The notes under the pieces: model-generated
The model's database searches: none
What the model was told of the DNA's origin: nothing
What the model saw: only the letters and a program-made list of their open reading frames with translations
Position numbers and translations under genes: made by a program
DNA from: Leguminivora glycinivorella
Taxonomy: Eukaryota; Arthropoda; Insecta; Lepidoptera; Tortricidae
Reading direction: 5' to 3'
Assembly (NCBI RefSeq): GCF_023078275.1
Contig: NC_062980.1
Span: 4,638,401 to 4,702,400, forward strand
Length of the DNA stretch: 64,000 bases
In this document: positions 1 to 9,915 of the stretch, one piece after another
How the letters are laid out: every line of letters begins with the position of its first letter
Position numbering within the stretch: position 1 is the first letter of the stretch

Positions 1-828
1 ATAGATCGATCCCAATAGAGCGTGGCACGACCATTTTCAAGAACTGGCGCAGGCAAGTACTTGTAGTACGGTACTTCGCGGTCCACAAGGCCGTATTGAA
101 GAGCAAGTTGCTGGTGAATAATCCTGGCTACGAGATTATGTCTGTGCAGGTACTCGCCGTTAGCAAGATGAGAACAACCGGAAATGATATGCCTGAGTGA
201 CTCTCCGGGACGGCGGCATGCCCGACAAATGTCGACCGTACCGTCCTTCAGGATATATTTCCGGTAGTTGTTCGTCATCATAACTTCGTCCGCAATTGCA
301 CAGGCAAAACCCTCGGTTTCTCCGAAGAGGTCCCCGAATCGTAACCAGTTCACCGATGCGAGCAGGTCTACATCGGGTCCCGTGAGGGCCTTGTAGAACC
401 GCCCGTGTAGCTGCTTGCTCTCCCATACCGCCTTGCGGTCCGCAGTACTTAGTACCACAGGTTTGCGCCAGTTCTCTTTCGCCAAGGAGAGCGGCGTGAG
501 GTTTCCGTCAACTGCCACCACATCACGATGCATCCCACACTCGTTGTTAAGGAAGTAATTCCTGAGATTGTACACCTCACGGTTGCGGAGATCTTTGGCG
601 TTTAGGAAGCCTCGACCTCCGCACTTCCGTGGGATGTACAATCTCATAACAGACGAGCGCGGGTGTAACATACGATGTGTGGTAAGCAGTGAACGGACCC
701 TCCGATCCAGGGCGTCCAGCTCAGTCTGGGTCCACCGTAGTATGCCAAAGGAGTATGTGAGTAGAGGCATTACCCAGGCGTTAAAGGCGCGCACTTTGTT
801 GCCTCCTGACAAAAGACTGTTAAGGACT
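1..828 (-). CDS. C-terminal part of a LINE reverse transcriptase ORF (R2/R4-like), running off the left edge
   Basis: On the minus strand one frame is open from about 828 to base 1, with no stop before the edge. The protein begins LNSLLSGGNKVRAF and includes a thumb-like stretch (WVMPLLTYSFGILRW). Near its end is a CCHC-type finger, CRACRRPGESLRHIISGC followed by a YLHRHN motif. That finger is typical of the C-terminus of R2/R4-type non-LTR retrotransposons. The reverse transcriptase core and 5' end are missing, so this is a 5'-truncated insertion. Its 5' end abuts a short (TTA)n tract. Bombyx Dong, an R4-clade element, inserts into TAA repeats, so a Dong-like element is a reasonable reading. 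The clade is inferred; the LINE identity is fairly sure. Confidence 0.7.
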
Positions 829-860
829 TATTATTATTATTAATATTATAATTAAATTAT
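829..860. repeat. Short (TTA)n / AT-rich tract
   Basis: Several TTA units lead into AATATTATAATTAAATTATAA. The tract sits directly at the 5' junction of the truncated LINE and just before a SINE fragment, so it may be the target of the LINE insertion. Confidence 0.7.
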
Positions 861-1032
861 AATAAGGCCTAGTTACCCTTCGGGTTGGAAGGTCAGATGG
901 CAGTCGCTTCCATAAAACTAGTGCCTACGCCAAATCTTGGTAGTAGTTTCCAAAGCGGGCCCCAGGCTCCCATGAGCCGTGGCGAATGCCGATGCCAGGA
1001 TAACGCAAGGAGGATGATGATTGTGATAACAT
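861..1032 (+). mobile_element. SINE fragment, family B (tail half, tRNA head missing)
   Basis: It matches the body of the tRNA-headed SINE seen complete at 52772-53103 (minus) and 39905-40215 (plus). Shared landmarks are AAGGCCTAGTTACCC, GGTTGGAAGGTCAGATGGC, CCCCAGGCTCCCATGAGCC and a terminal CGCAAGGAGGAT. The head with A and B boxes is absent. Confidence 0.8.
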
Positions 1033-1740
1033 CTCAATAAAAATCATTCTAATAACTAAACTGTGCATTTTTACTTACGTTTATTAAGTTAAATTACCAA
1101 CTAAATATTCTAAACTAATCGATGAACTAAATACCACTACAGACTCTACAGATTCTAGATAATTATTCACTATTACAAATCTGCTTTCTTTTATATTTCA
1201 TAAAATGGTAGCACATGGTACGAACGGCAGTACGAAGTTCCCGCAACAGACATAAACTAACATGGCCCCATGCCTAGTCGTTTACGTGAAAGGAATAGCA
1301 TATCACATTGTTAACTCGGCAAAAAGGGATGGACGCGCCTCGGCGCCGCTCAGCACAACCATATTGACCAGTATAAATGAACTCCGCGGATAATAAACAA
1401 TATTCAACAAAATAATTAATTTGACTTAACTGTGGAATGTTATTCCATCTTTTTTATATGTAGAAGTGTTAGAAGACTTGCCACACCACTTTATGCTGTA
1501 AGAGACCATTATTTGCAACCAAATTTGATTATTTAAGATTTTTTTCCGAGCGGACACGGACACTGTTAGCGGGTCGTATACTTGGGCGCTACTGATCGGT
1601 GTCGCACGCGTTCAAACATTTATAAACCTGATTTGTCGTATGCTTGGTGACCGCGAGTCGCCCTGTAAGGGCCGTCTTGTTGTATTGGTCTGTGACGAGA
1701 TCGGAGCGCTCCGATCAACGAACGAAACGGCACAAGTCTA
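1033..1740. other. No gene recognised
   Basis: AT-rich sequence with a GC-richer patch near 1560-1700. No convincing exon, RNA gene or terminal repeat was seen. Confidence 0.5.
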
Positions 1741-1995
1741 GTTTGCTTAGTTTAGGGTTGGATTGATCTCTGTAAGGGTGTCCCCCAATATTTATTTTAT
1801 TTATTTTCTTTGAATTTGTATAGCCTTGAATATAACTACAGTATGGGGTTCTACAAAAAAGGAGTGTACAAGTTTCTAATGGGTCGGCAACGCGCACGTG
1901 ACACCCCTTGAGTTGCAGGCGTCCATAGGTTACGGTGACCGCTTTCCATCAGTCGGGCCGTATACCTGTTTGCCACCGACGTGGTATAAAATAAA
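1741..1995 (+). pseudogene. Decayed LINE 3' tail (C-terminal coding remnant)
   Basis: In one frame the text YNYSMGFYKKGVYKFL..GRQRARDTP then stop is the familiar last stretch of Lepidopteran LINE ORF2 proteins, followed by a 3' UTR reading GCAGGCGTCCATAGGTTACGG. The segment at 59574-59850 on the minus strand belongs to the same family. Only the tail remains. Confidence 0.6.
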
Positions 1996-2461
1996 TAACA
2001 TCAAGAAATCCATTCGGAATCAAAATTTTACAGCACTTTACTGTATATTTCTTCCGCCATCGGGTAATTCCAATAAGGAAGTTCGCACTGGTACACTCAA
2101 TTACATAAGCTTTGTGCCGAATTCTTGTAAAAACCAGACCATTGTCTATGAGACCGATCACGATTCGAGGTACAGTTAGCTACGTGATTGGATGCAGTTT
2201 TTGTTGAAGTTAAATCTTTCGGTACGGTCAGGGAATAAGTTTTGTACTATTTTGTATTTTGTTATAATGACAATAAAATGAAATGTCTTGTGGCTGCAAT
2301 ATACAGTTGTAGTGCATATTGTTTTTCTATCGAATTTTCACGGAAACGCATCCATGTTATTTCAGATCGTCTCAGCAAAGGAAGTACAAATGTACTGCGA
2401 AAAATAAATAAATAACTAAATATAAGAGGAAATCTTACACAAATCAACCCAGCCCCAAACC

Positions 2462-2660
2462 ACACCTCGGACACTGGCGGTCAAATATAATATGAAAGAG
2501 GCGCGTTCCTAGCACACAGTCTAAGCTCGTGTAGGTGAACGCGTACTATGCTTGTATGAGTGACATATGACAGGTCGACTGTTCGCGTTTTTGACAGGCG
2601 GTAACTGTGAGGTAACCGAGAGGGGGTGGGCTCTCTTGGGGGGGGGGGTACTCTTTATTA
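2462..2660 (-). repeat. Dispersed repeat, inverted relative of 37690-37880
   Basis: GTGTAGGTGAACGCGTAC, TTTTTGACAGGCGGTAA and GGTAACCGAGAGGGGGTGGG recur in reverse complement at 37690-37880. About 200 bp are shared. No coding potential and no known family were recognised. Confidence 0.6.
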
Positions 2661-2864
2661 TACTGTGCCCAAACTAAGCAAAGCTTGTACTATGGATGCT
2701 ATGCTCCTTATATAGATAAATACATACTTATATACATAGAACACATCCATGACTCAGGTTAAAATATCTGTGCGCATCACACAAATAAATGCCCTTACCG
2801 GGATTCGAACCCAGGACCGCGGCGTAGCAGGCAGGGTCACTACGCGCTAGGCCAGTCCGGTCGA
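2661..2864 (-). mobile_element. tRNA-headed SINE, family A
   Basis: Read on the minus strand, it starts with GACCGGACTGGCCTAGCG (A-box-like) and contains the B box GGTTCGAATCC. It continues with TTTATTTGTGTGATGCGCAC and TCATGGATGTGTTC, and ends near GCTTAGTTTGGGC. Related copies are at 38561, 50105 and 56348. It has a polymerase III type internal promoter and no protein. Confidence 0.85.
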
Positions 2865-2889
2865 CAGGGGCACATAATGAACCAATTCT

Positions 2890-3015
2890 CAGACTAGTAG
2901 AAATAAGTAGGTAGGGATAAGTTCGCCTTTGTACCTCTGTTCCTGTAAACTGTATATGAATCTGTTGTACACAATAAAGTGATTACTACTACTACTACTA
3001 CTACTACTACTAGTG
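2890..3015 (+). repeat. LINE/SINE 3' end with (TAC)n tail
   Basis: The sequence TTGTACACAATAAAGTGA runs into about nine ACT units. The same junction (TTGTACAATAAAGAG then TACTAC units) occurs at 59917-59961. This is the 3' end of a retroelement with a trinucleotide tail. Confidence 0.6.
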
Positions 3016-3254
3016 CGATAAAGTACCACGTGTACTGAAAACTACTAAACGTTCTGAAATAACGGAAACTCGTGACAAAAAACATAAAATTATACTTTTT
3101 ATTTACTACAGTAATATGCCATATAGTAAATGAGTTATAAACTGATCGTAAAACTAAAGTACCTAGTTATTACCTGTGAATGATAGTTTACAGCTTGTAT
3201 GCATCAAAGTTATAATTTTATGACACAACGTACTAATAGAAAATAGTTATTTGT

Positions 3255-3690
3255 TATACAAGGGGGCAAAGTTGTATTTTAACGCCGAGTGTGGAATTGA
3301 AAAACGAGCAAGTGAAAGGATTCTATAGTTGAACCACGAGCGAAGCGAGTGGTTCGAGAATAGAATCCTGAACTTGCGAGTTTTTCACACGAGAAGTAAA
3401 ATACATTTTTTGCACCCGAGTGTAACACAAAACTTTTCCCCTCACTATAGTGAGGAAACTACAACGCAAAAAATGCGTTTATCACTGCTTCCAGTAGTTC
3501 CACAGGTGGTAAATCATCTTTATTATTAGATTCACCTAATTTTAGCAATTTTAAAGCAGTTAATTTGACTTTATTCAAGGTCAAATTACTTTACCCGCTA
3601 GTGGATAAAATGCGTTTTTACCCATTGGTATTAAAGGACAAAACACGTGTTTCCGAGCTAGTGAGGGGAAAAATAAAATAATAGGTACTT
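3255..3690. repeat. Dispersed repeat with GAGCGAAGCGAGTGG palindromic core
   Basis: The left part (AGTTATTTGTTATACAAGGGG) and the core GAACCACGAGCGAAGCGAG recur, diverged, at 41450-41530. Internal inverted segments include GGATTCTATAGTTGAACC against GGTTCGAGAATAGAATCC. No coding potential was seen. Confidence 0.5.
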
Positions 3691-4425
3691 GTTTACTCAA
3701 TTTTTTTTTGATTTCTTATAAACTCATAATTGTTATGTTACTCAACCTTTTCATAGTTTTTACGCATTACGCACAAACGACAAATTAGTTTTAACCGTTA
3801 ATCGCCTACGTAATATTTTCATTATAATTGTCTAAGTGCATGCGGTGAATTATTTGTATACGTATGTAACTTATTTTCTAAAAACAAATATACAATGATA
3901 GTACATAAACTATATTCTTCTATTTGTAAATAAATACGTAAATAAATGATAGTGATTCGCACGTGAAGCCACTTTAATTGCTGAATGAAACTATTTTGCC
4001 AAAAAAATGTTCACGCAAAAACCTCAATTGAATTTTTTATCTTCGCAACTGTTTATCCGTTTCGGTTCACTTCTCACTTACAAAACAAGTGACACTGCTC
4101 TCATTTATACTCAAAACAATCGATTTTTGTCTTTAAAGTCATCTCACTGAGGTGCTTACTCCAAAAAAAGTATGGCTGCCGTCCGCAAAAGGACCAAGAA
4201 GTTTTAAAATTTGTCCTTTTTGATCTTCATTTTATGGAATCCGTTCATAATCGAACGTTCACCTAATAATTTTATTATATTAATTATAAAGGTAACTGTA
4301 ATCGGACATAATCGTTTTATCATTAGTAGGCCAAGTGCAGCTTACACAATAGATTGAAGTAATTAGGACGATTCATTACCTAATTTGACCTTTTATTTTT
4401 ATGGTGTACTGATCAGATTCAGATT
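3691..4425. other. AT-rich spacer, nothing recognised
   Basis: No exon, RNA gene or clear repeat boundary was seen. Confidence 0.4.
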
Positions 4426-4429
4426 CAGA

Positions 4430-4650
4430 TTGAAACAGAATATCTACATTCCGCGAATTCGCACAAATTTCTTATGCTCACTGCCAAGGTGTGGAATTCC
4501 TTGCCGGCGGCTATATTTCCGAGCTCATATAACCCGGCAACCTTCAAATCTAGGGTGAACAGACATCTTCTGAGCGAGCTCACTCCATCGTAGGCCTCGT
4601 CTTTGACTTTGGCTAGTCTATGGCCAAGAGTAAGCCCATTTATAATTAAA
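4430..4650 (+). pseudogene. Decayed LINE 3' coding tail
   Basis: One frame reads TAKVWNSLPAAIFPSSYNPATFKSRV... and stops after LLSELTPS. This is the conserved VWNSLP..IF...YN...FK.RV C-terminus of jockey/CR1-type LINE proteins, followed by 3' UTR sequence. Only the last 50 or so residues are left. Confidence 0.65.
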
Positions 4651-4969
4651 AAACGAGCTTACCGATTCAGTAATAGCCTATGCACTCTTGTATACATAGA
4701 CAACTTGGTATCTGTCTGTCAAATCGGATCACAGCACGAAGTAGAACAGACTTAGGGTCGGTTGCACCAAACCGTCAGTTACCGAATTAAATTTAGCGTT
4801 CGTAATTGTTTAGGCTTCTGCTGTGTGACGTTGACGTGTCTCTTAACTGTTTTTGATGCATCTGACCCTTAAAGGACTTATGTTATTTTCTTATCAACTG
4901 AGCCTCGTTTTAGAATACGTTTACATGATAACGTAAACGGTACGGAAATGTATTTTACGATTCTGAATG

Positions 4970-5815
4970 CTTGACTGTCACGTTCAAGGAAACTCCCGCG
5001 CAGGGCCACACGTCTCGTGACGTCATCGCCATTTCCCATGCGCTCCAAATTTTAATAAATACAGCCAGCTTGTTTTTACTGTTCAGTTGTTCGCATATTT
5101 TTTTTTAGTTTTAAGACAAAGTCTGACAAAATGTCTATTTAACTATCACGTTTAAAGAAAACATCATACATACATACAATCACGCCTGTATCCCATAAAG
5201 GGGTAGGCAGAACACATGAAACTACTAAAGCTTCAGTGCCACTCTTGGCAAATAAGGGGTTGAAAGAAAACGAAACTGTGACATTGCAGTGACAGGTTGC
5301 CAGCCTCTCGCCTACGCCACAATTTAACCCATATCCCATAGTCGCCTTCTACGACACCCACGGAAAGAAAGGGGGTGGTGAAATTCTTAACCCGTCACCA
5401 CACAGGCTAAAGAAAACATCTCCTGACTTTATCACCATGTCCAGTGCGCTCCAATTTTTTTTTATACATATACAATCCTATTTTTTTAATTCGCAATCGG
5501 CTTTTTTTTATTATAAACAAAGTCTGACAATATGTCTACCACACTGTCACGTTTAAGGAACTCCCGCGCAGCGCAGGGCCGCACGTCTCGTGACGTCATC
5601 GCCATTTCGCATGCGTTCCAAACATTAAATAAATACAGCTACAGTTTCTTTTTTTCTCATTTGCATATAAACGTTTTACGTACTTATAAACAATGTTTGG
5701 GATCGTCCACGTCCAAGGAACTCCCGCGCATGGCCATACGCTTCGTGATGTCATCGCCTTATACCATTCACTCCGAATTTTGCCGGTTTATTGACGATGT
5801 GACGCATGAATGTGA
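4970..5815 (+). repeat. Tandem repeat, 3-4 units, each with a TGACGTCA-type palindrome
   Basis: Units near 4978, 5150, 5548 and 5702 share CACGTTTAAGGAACTCCCGCGCA, GGGCCACACGTCTCGTGACG (TGACGTCATCGCC in full), CATGCGCTCCAAA and AAACAAAGTCTGACAA. The second unit is interrupted by a LINE tail at 5167-5403. The 95-residue reading frame at 5532-5819 is a by-product of this repeat. Confidence 0.7.
5167..5403 (-). mobile_element. LINE 3' end with (TATG)n tail
   Basis: The minus strand contains GGTGTCGTAGAAGGCGACTA, AGGCTGGCAACCTGTCACTG, CTGCCTACCCCTTTATGGGA, then ACAGGCGTGATTGTATGTATG. The same tail occurs at 17583-17816 and 20300-20352 (plus) and at 37940-38100 and 39310-39585 (minus). It is inserted in the tandem repeat. 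Confidence 0.7.
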
Positions 5816-6217
5816 ATGACACTGTTAAGAGAACAAAAATGTGAAACATATTGAATTTTCAAATTCATGATGGGTGATTAGGTACCTCTCTTGAATAAAT
5901 GTCCCTTCAGATATTTATTTTTATTTCAAATCCGTCATGTAAAGTGTTTATAAACGTGTTTCCATTATTTTTGAAATGAAATAGCGAATAAGAGTCCAAC
6001 AAGCCGTTAAATTAAAAACCGGCCAAGAGCGTGTCGGGCCACGCTCAGTGTAGGGTTCCGTATTTTTCTCAAAAACTACTTAACCTATCAAGTTCAAAAC
6101 AATTTTCCTAGAAAGTCTATATTAAGATCTACTTTTGTGATTTTTTTCATATTTCTTAAACATACGGTTCAAAAGTTAGAGGGGGGGGACGCACTTTTTT
6201 TTCCTTTAGGAGCGATT

Positions 6218-8011
6218 CAACGCACCAATCTCGAAATAGGCTCAGCAGAATACCGAATTATAGACAGAAAAGTTAAACGCAGCATACGAACCGACATCCG
6301 AAACCACAACACACATCTAGTTACAACAGCAATAGTCAACAACAGATCACTAAGGACGGCAAAAAATGGGATTACTAAAGGAACGTCATGGATAACTAGT
6401 TTAAAAAATGAAAACGGCACAAAGTGTGGCAATAGAAACCAAATAATGAATATATGCACGAAATTTTATTCTTCACTATACTCAGACCCACTTAACACAC
6501 CTGTCACGCCGGAACCTCTCTGTGGTGAAACCATCTCTCCCATCACAACTGATGAAGTGGCCAAAGCCTTGTCCACAATGAAATTTGACAAAAGCCCCGG
6601 AGTTGACGGTATCACCACAGAAGCATTAATATTTGGAAAAACAAGCCTGCTACTCCCTCTTTCAAAATTATTTAATAATATTTTAAAAACTGGACAAATA
6701 CCACAAAAGCTGCTACATTCAAATATCATACTTTTGTTCAAAAAAGGGGATAAGGCCAACATAGAAAACTATCGGCCAATCAGTTTGGTATCCCACATAT
6801 ACAAAATATTTATTAAAATCATCGAGCGTCGCATTACTGGGCAACTTGACCAACATCAACCCCCTAATCAAGCTGGCTTTCGTCCTGGGTTCTCCACCAC
6901 CGATCACCTCCATACAATCAACCAGATCATAGAAAAGTTTACCGAATTCAAACTCCCCTTATACCTAGCATTTGTAGATTACACTAAAGCATTCGATAGC
7001 ATCACACATTCTGCCATAGTTACCGCACTTCAAAACCAAAATATCCCCCCTCCATATATCAATTTAATTCAAAACATATACGTAAATAGCACAGCAGACA
7101 TAAAACTTCAGTACTCCGGTCCGTCGTTTCCAATACAGCGAGGCGTCAAACAGGGTGACCCGCTATCTCCAAAACTATTTACTAGCACCCTTGAAGAAGT
7201 TTTCAAGAGCCTGGCGGTCTCCTGGGAGGCTAGAGGGATAGTCATCGGCGACAGAAGATTATCAAACCTTCGTTTTGCCGACGACATTATCCTTTTCGCC
7301 TCTTCGGAATCAGAATTACAACAAATGTTCCAAGATCTGAGCAATGCAAGCCTTCAGGTTGGACTTCAAATGAATCGTGCAAAGACCCAAGCAATGACCA
7401 ACAGCAAGAAACGTAGGGTCGAGGTAGACGGGCAGAATATACAATATGTCGACGAGTACATTTACTTGGGCCAGCTAGTTTCTTTCAGCAACAGGCAAGA
7501 CAAAGAAGTCGAACGCCGTGTCGATAATGCCTGGAAGAGCTACTGGTCCATGAAGGAGCATATGAAGGGACACCTTCCACTTTCACTAAAGCGAAAACTC
7601 GTCGACATGTGTATACTGCCCGTCCTAACCTACGGTGCACAAACATGGTCGCTCACAGGAAACCAGAAGTCCAAACTGAAGGTTTGCCAACGCGCTATGG
7701 AGCGCAGCATTTTAGGTGTTAAAAGGACCGACCGCGTCCGTAACACCACGCTGCGCTCTAAGACCCGCATTGCTGACGTTGGCAGAAAAACCGCCAGGCT
7801 TAAATGGGACTGGGCCGGCCACGTCTATCGCATGCATCCGGATAGGTGGGCTAACATAGCCACCAAGTGGATGCCGACGAAAAAGCGTGGGCGGGGCAGG
7901 CCCAGGCAAAGATGGCGGGACGACCTTGACGACTTCCTAAATAACTGGCCGGAAGTAACGGAGAATCGGGAATTATGGAGAGCCAGGGGAGAGGCCTTTG
8001 CCCAGCAGTGA
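6218..8011 (+). CDS. Reverse transcriptase of an RTE-like LINE (N-terminus truncated)
   Basis: The open frame extends back to an ATG at 6137, but the first 27 codons come from the host repeat, so true LINE coding starts near 6218. Reverse transcriptase motifs appear in order: NYRPISL (about 6767), the catalytic block AFVDYTKAFDS (about 6969), RGVKQGDPLSP (about 7140) and the catalytic FADD (about 7276). The C-terminus has ARLKWDWAGHVYRM, GRGRPRQRW and LWRARGEAFAQQ, as in insect endonuclease-reverse transcriptase proteins. The apurinic endonuclease domain is absent, so the copy cannot move on its own. The RT frame has no stops or shifts, which suggests a fairly recent insertion. The RTE clade is inferred; CR1-like elements are a less likely alternative. 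Confidence 0.85.
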   Translation, partial: QRTNLEIGSAEYRIIDRKVKRSIRTDIRNHNTHLVTTAIVNNRSLRTAKNGITKGTSWITSLKNENGTKCGNRNQIMNICTKFYSSLYSDPLNTPVTPEPLCGETISPITTDEVAKALSTMKFDKSPGVDGITTEALIFGKTSLLLPLSKLFNNILKTGQIPQKLLHSNIILLFKKGDKANIENYRPISLVSHIYKIFIKIIERRITGQLDQHQPPNQAGFRPGFSTTDHLHTINQIIEKFTEFKLPLYLAFVDYTKAFDSITHSAIVTALQNQNIPPPYINLIQNIYVNSTADIKLQYSGPSFPIQRGVKQGDPLSPKLFTSTLEEVFKSLAVSWEARGIVIGDRRLSNLRFADDIILFASSESELQQMFQDLSNASLQVGLQMNRAKTQAMTNSKKRRVEVDGQNIQYVDEYIYLGQLVSFSNRQDKEVERRVDNAWKSYWSMKEHMKGHLPLSLKRKLVDMCILPVLTYGAQTWSLTGNQKSKLKVCQRAMERSILGVKRTDRVRNTTLRSKTRIADVGRKTARLKWDWAGHVYRMHPDRWANIATKWMPTKKRGRGRPRQRWRDDLDDFLNNWPEVTENRELWRARGEAFAQQ

Positions 8012-8045
8012 GACACTCCAATAGGCTAAGAAAAAAAAAAAAAAA
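6218..8045 (+). mobile_element. 5'-truncated RTE-like LINE with poly(A) and 10-bp target duplication
   Basis: The insert is flanked by a perfect direct repeat AGGAGCGATT (6208-6217 and 8046-8055; the last A may belong to the tail). It ends in a run of about 15 A. The uninterrupted site survives in the paralogous repeats at about 52170 and 53550 (CTTTAGGAGCGATTATTTCC). The endonuclease part is missing, so insertion was truncated at the 5' end. Confidence 0.9.
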
Positions 8046-8404
8046 AGGAGCGATTATTGCCGAAAATATTAATATTATCAAAAAACGATCTTACTAAACC
8101 CTTATTCATTTTGAAATACCTATCCAACAATATATGATACGTTGAGGTAGGAATGAAAAAAAAAATCCGCCCCCACTTTACATGTAGGGGGGGGTACCTA
8201 ATAAAACATTTTTTTCCATTTTTTATTTTTGCACTTTGTTGGCGTGATTGACATACATATTGGTACCAAATTTCAGCTTTCTGGTGCTTACGGTTACTGA
8301 GATTATCCGCGGAACGGACGGACGGACGGATGGACGGACGGACGGACGGACGGACAGACATGGCGAAACTATAAGGGTTCCTAGTTGACTACGGAACCCT
8401 AAAA

Positions 8405-8685
8405 CCTGGCAACATCTTAAGTGTTATCTTTTCCTTCCTTTCCTTGTATAAATTGATTTTGAAAGCGACGATTTATAATTTCTACTCTTTTTGCCAGGCT
8501 GTATTTTTATATTACTCAAGACTAACGGGAAACAATAAAAAATTACACATCTTCCACGAAGGATGATTGAGAAATGGTACTAATTATTACAATTATCCTT
8601 GCCATTTCCGTAATCATTACCGTGATCTTGATCTGTCTTCTCATTTTTATATATTAGACAATTGTCTTCGGTTACCGCGATAGTT
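8405..8685. other. Spacer, nothing recognised
   Basis: AT-rich single-copy-looking sequence between the CCGGCC repeat and the next terminal-inverted-repeat element. Confidence 0.4.
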
Positions 8686-8689
8686 ACTC

Positions 8690-9165
8690 ATGAAATAAAA
8701 CTATAGAAAAGGATTAAATCGCGTATAATGAATTTATAATTCATCCCGACGTTTCGAACACTTTACAGCGTTCGTGGTCAACGGGTGACTGAGGAAAAAT
8801 TACAAAGTGCAAAAGCTACCCTCATACAAGAAATATTAACGAACCATGACCATAAATAATATAGACTTCTAAGGCAGGTTCACACACTATAAATAAAGTT
8901 AGTTATACAATATTCAAAAAAATTACCATTACTATGTTAAAAAACAATTAATCTACACAAAATTGACAAAAAACAAACTGCAAATGTCCAACACCATACA
9001 ACACAAATGCCTCACAGTCTTCGTCGTGCTTGTTCCATTATCAGATGTACTACTGGATTCCAAGCCGGTGGTAAAGTAAAGCCATCTTCTCTATTAAAGT
9101 TAGCGTCGGGATGAATTATAAATTCATTATACGCCATTTAATCCGTTTCCATAGTTTTATTTCAT
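8690..9165. mobile_element. Non-autonomous element with about 60-bp terminal inverted repeats and a hairpin motif
   Basis: The left end ATGAAATAAAACTATAGAAA and right end TTCCATAGTTTTATTTCAT are inverted. The match continues inward through the TATAATGAATTTATAATTCA stretch to CGTCGGG. Inside the left arm, on the minus strand, is GACCAC, a hairpin at 8756-8773 (GAAC...GTTC), then GAAACGTCGGG. A similar motif occurs in elements inside ALP gene 1. No protein is encoded. Confidence 0.75.
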
Positions 9166-9664
9166 TAGACAATATATTGACAAAGTAAAATGTTTAATCA
9201 CAGTGCATAAAAACAGGCTTAAAACTATTGAACCGCAGTTTTGATAATTTGGCCCATATTCTCAACTTGATATACTGTGTTAAAATTGTCAATTAGATTA
9301 ATATCTATGTATTTTCATCGGCTAGCCGAGAATCATCTAAATGTGTAGCGCCATCTAGGCGATCGTACATTTCTCTTGATGGTTCGAAGTATGTTTTTTT
9401 TCATAGACTTTATTTGTCTATGCTGAGAAGTGAGAATACGTCTTTGTTTTTACTGATCCTTGTTACCACAGTATTTTAAAACCTACTTTGTATCGCAACT
9501 TCAAAACTGGGTAAACTCATTCTGCTATATCTATAAGGTTGTTTATCTTTCAGATCATATTATATTTTTTATATATTCAACCTTAAAGCAGAATGGATTT
9601 ACCCAACGATGTAGGGAACAAATCAAATTATTTTATTAATTTATTTTTATTCTATTTTTTTGTT
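9166..9664. other. Spacer, nothing firm recognised
   Basis: AT-rich. A short inverted pair (TCATAGACTTTATTTGTCTATG) lies near 9400. Confidence 0.35.
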
Positions 9665-9667
9665 TAA

Positions 9668-9915
9668 GTAGTAGCACTACTATATATAAATTATAAACTG
9701 AATAAGAAAAAGCGATCAAGCCCACTGGTGGCGAAGCCGGGAATCGAACCCGAGTTTCCAGCTTACGCGGCTGACGTGATAAACCGCTATACCACGTCGA
9801 CCGCCGAGGTACTAGTCGAAATTACTCTAGTCTAGTAAGTATGTTATCTCTGAAGGCTAGGCGCCTTTGCCCAACTTTAAGGGCAAGCAATTTGTGTTTA
9901 CACTTCCTATATGAA
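9668..9915 (-). mobile_element. SINE-like element with internal tRNA-like core (relative of 58046-58292)
   Basis: The minus strand carries CGTGGTATAGCGG (A-box-like) and GGTTCGATTCCCGG (B box), then CTTCGCCACCAGTGGGCTTG. The flanks match the element at 58046 on both sides: AGTAGTAGCACTACT, and GTCGAAATT...GAAGGCT.GGCGCC. The tRNA-like core sits in the middle rather than at the 5' end, unlike a standard SINE. Confidence 0.6.

Larger units (their letters stand above)
6014..8404 (+). repeat. CCGGCC-type dispersed repeat (copy 1), split by an RTE-like LINE
   Basis: It opens AAAAACCGGCCAAGAGCG with GGGTTCCGTA just inside, and closes with a (GGAC)n run, GGCGAAACTATAAGGGTTCC and GGAACCCTAAAA. Six copies occur in the window (31017, 48157, 51968, 53330 on plus; 62606 on minus). 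The segment 6218-8045 is foreign and absent from copies 4 and 5. No protein is encoded by the repeat itself. Confidence 0.85.

Noticed and set aside
2795..2862. tRNA genes at SINE heads (also 38561, 50270, 53040, 56348)
   Set aside because: They have A and B boxes but are followed by shared SINE bodies and lack a proper cloverleaf, so they are SINE heads.
6137..6217. N-terminal 27 codons of the RT reading frame
   Set aside because: This part belongs to the CCGGCC host repeat; the LINE starts at about 6218 after the target duplication.
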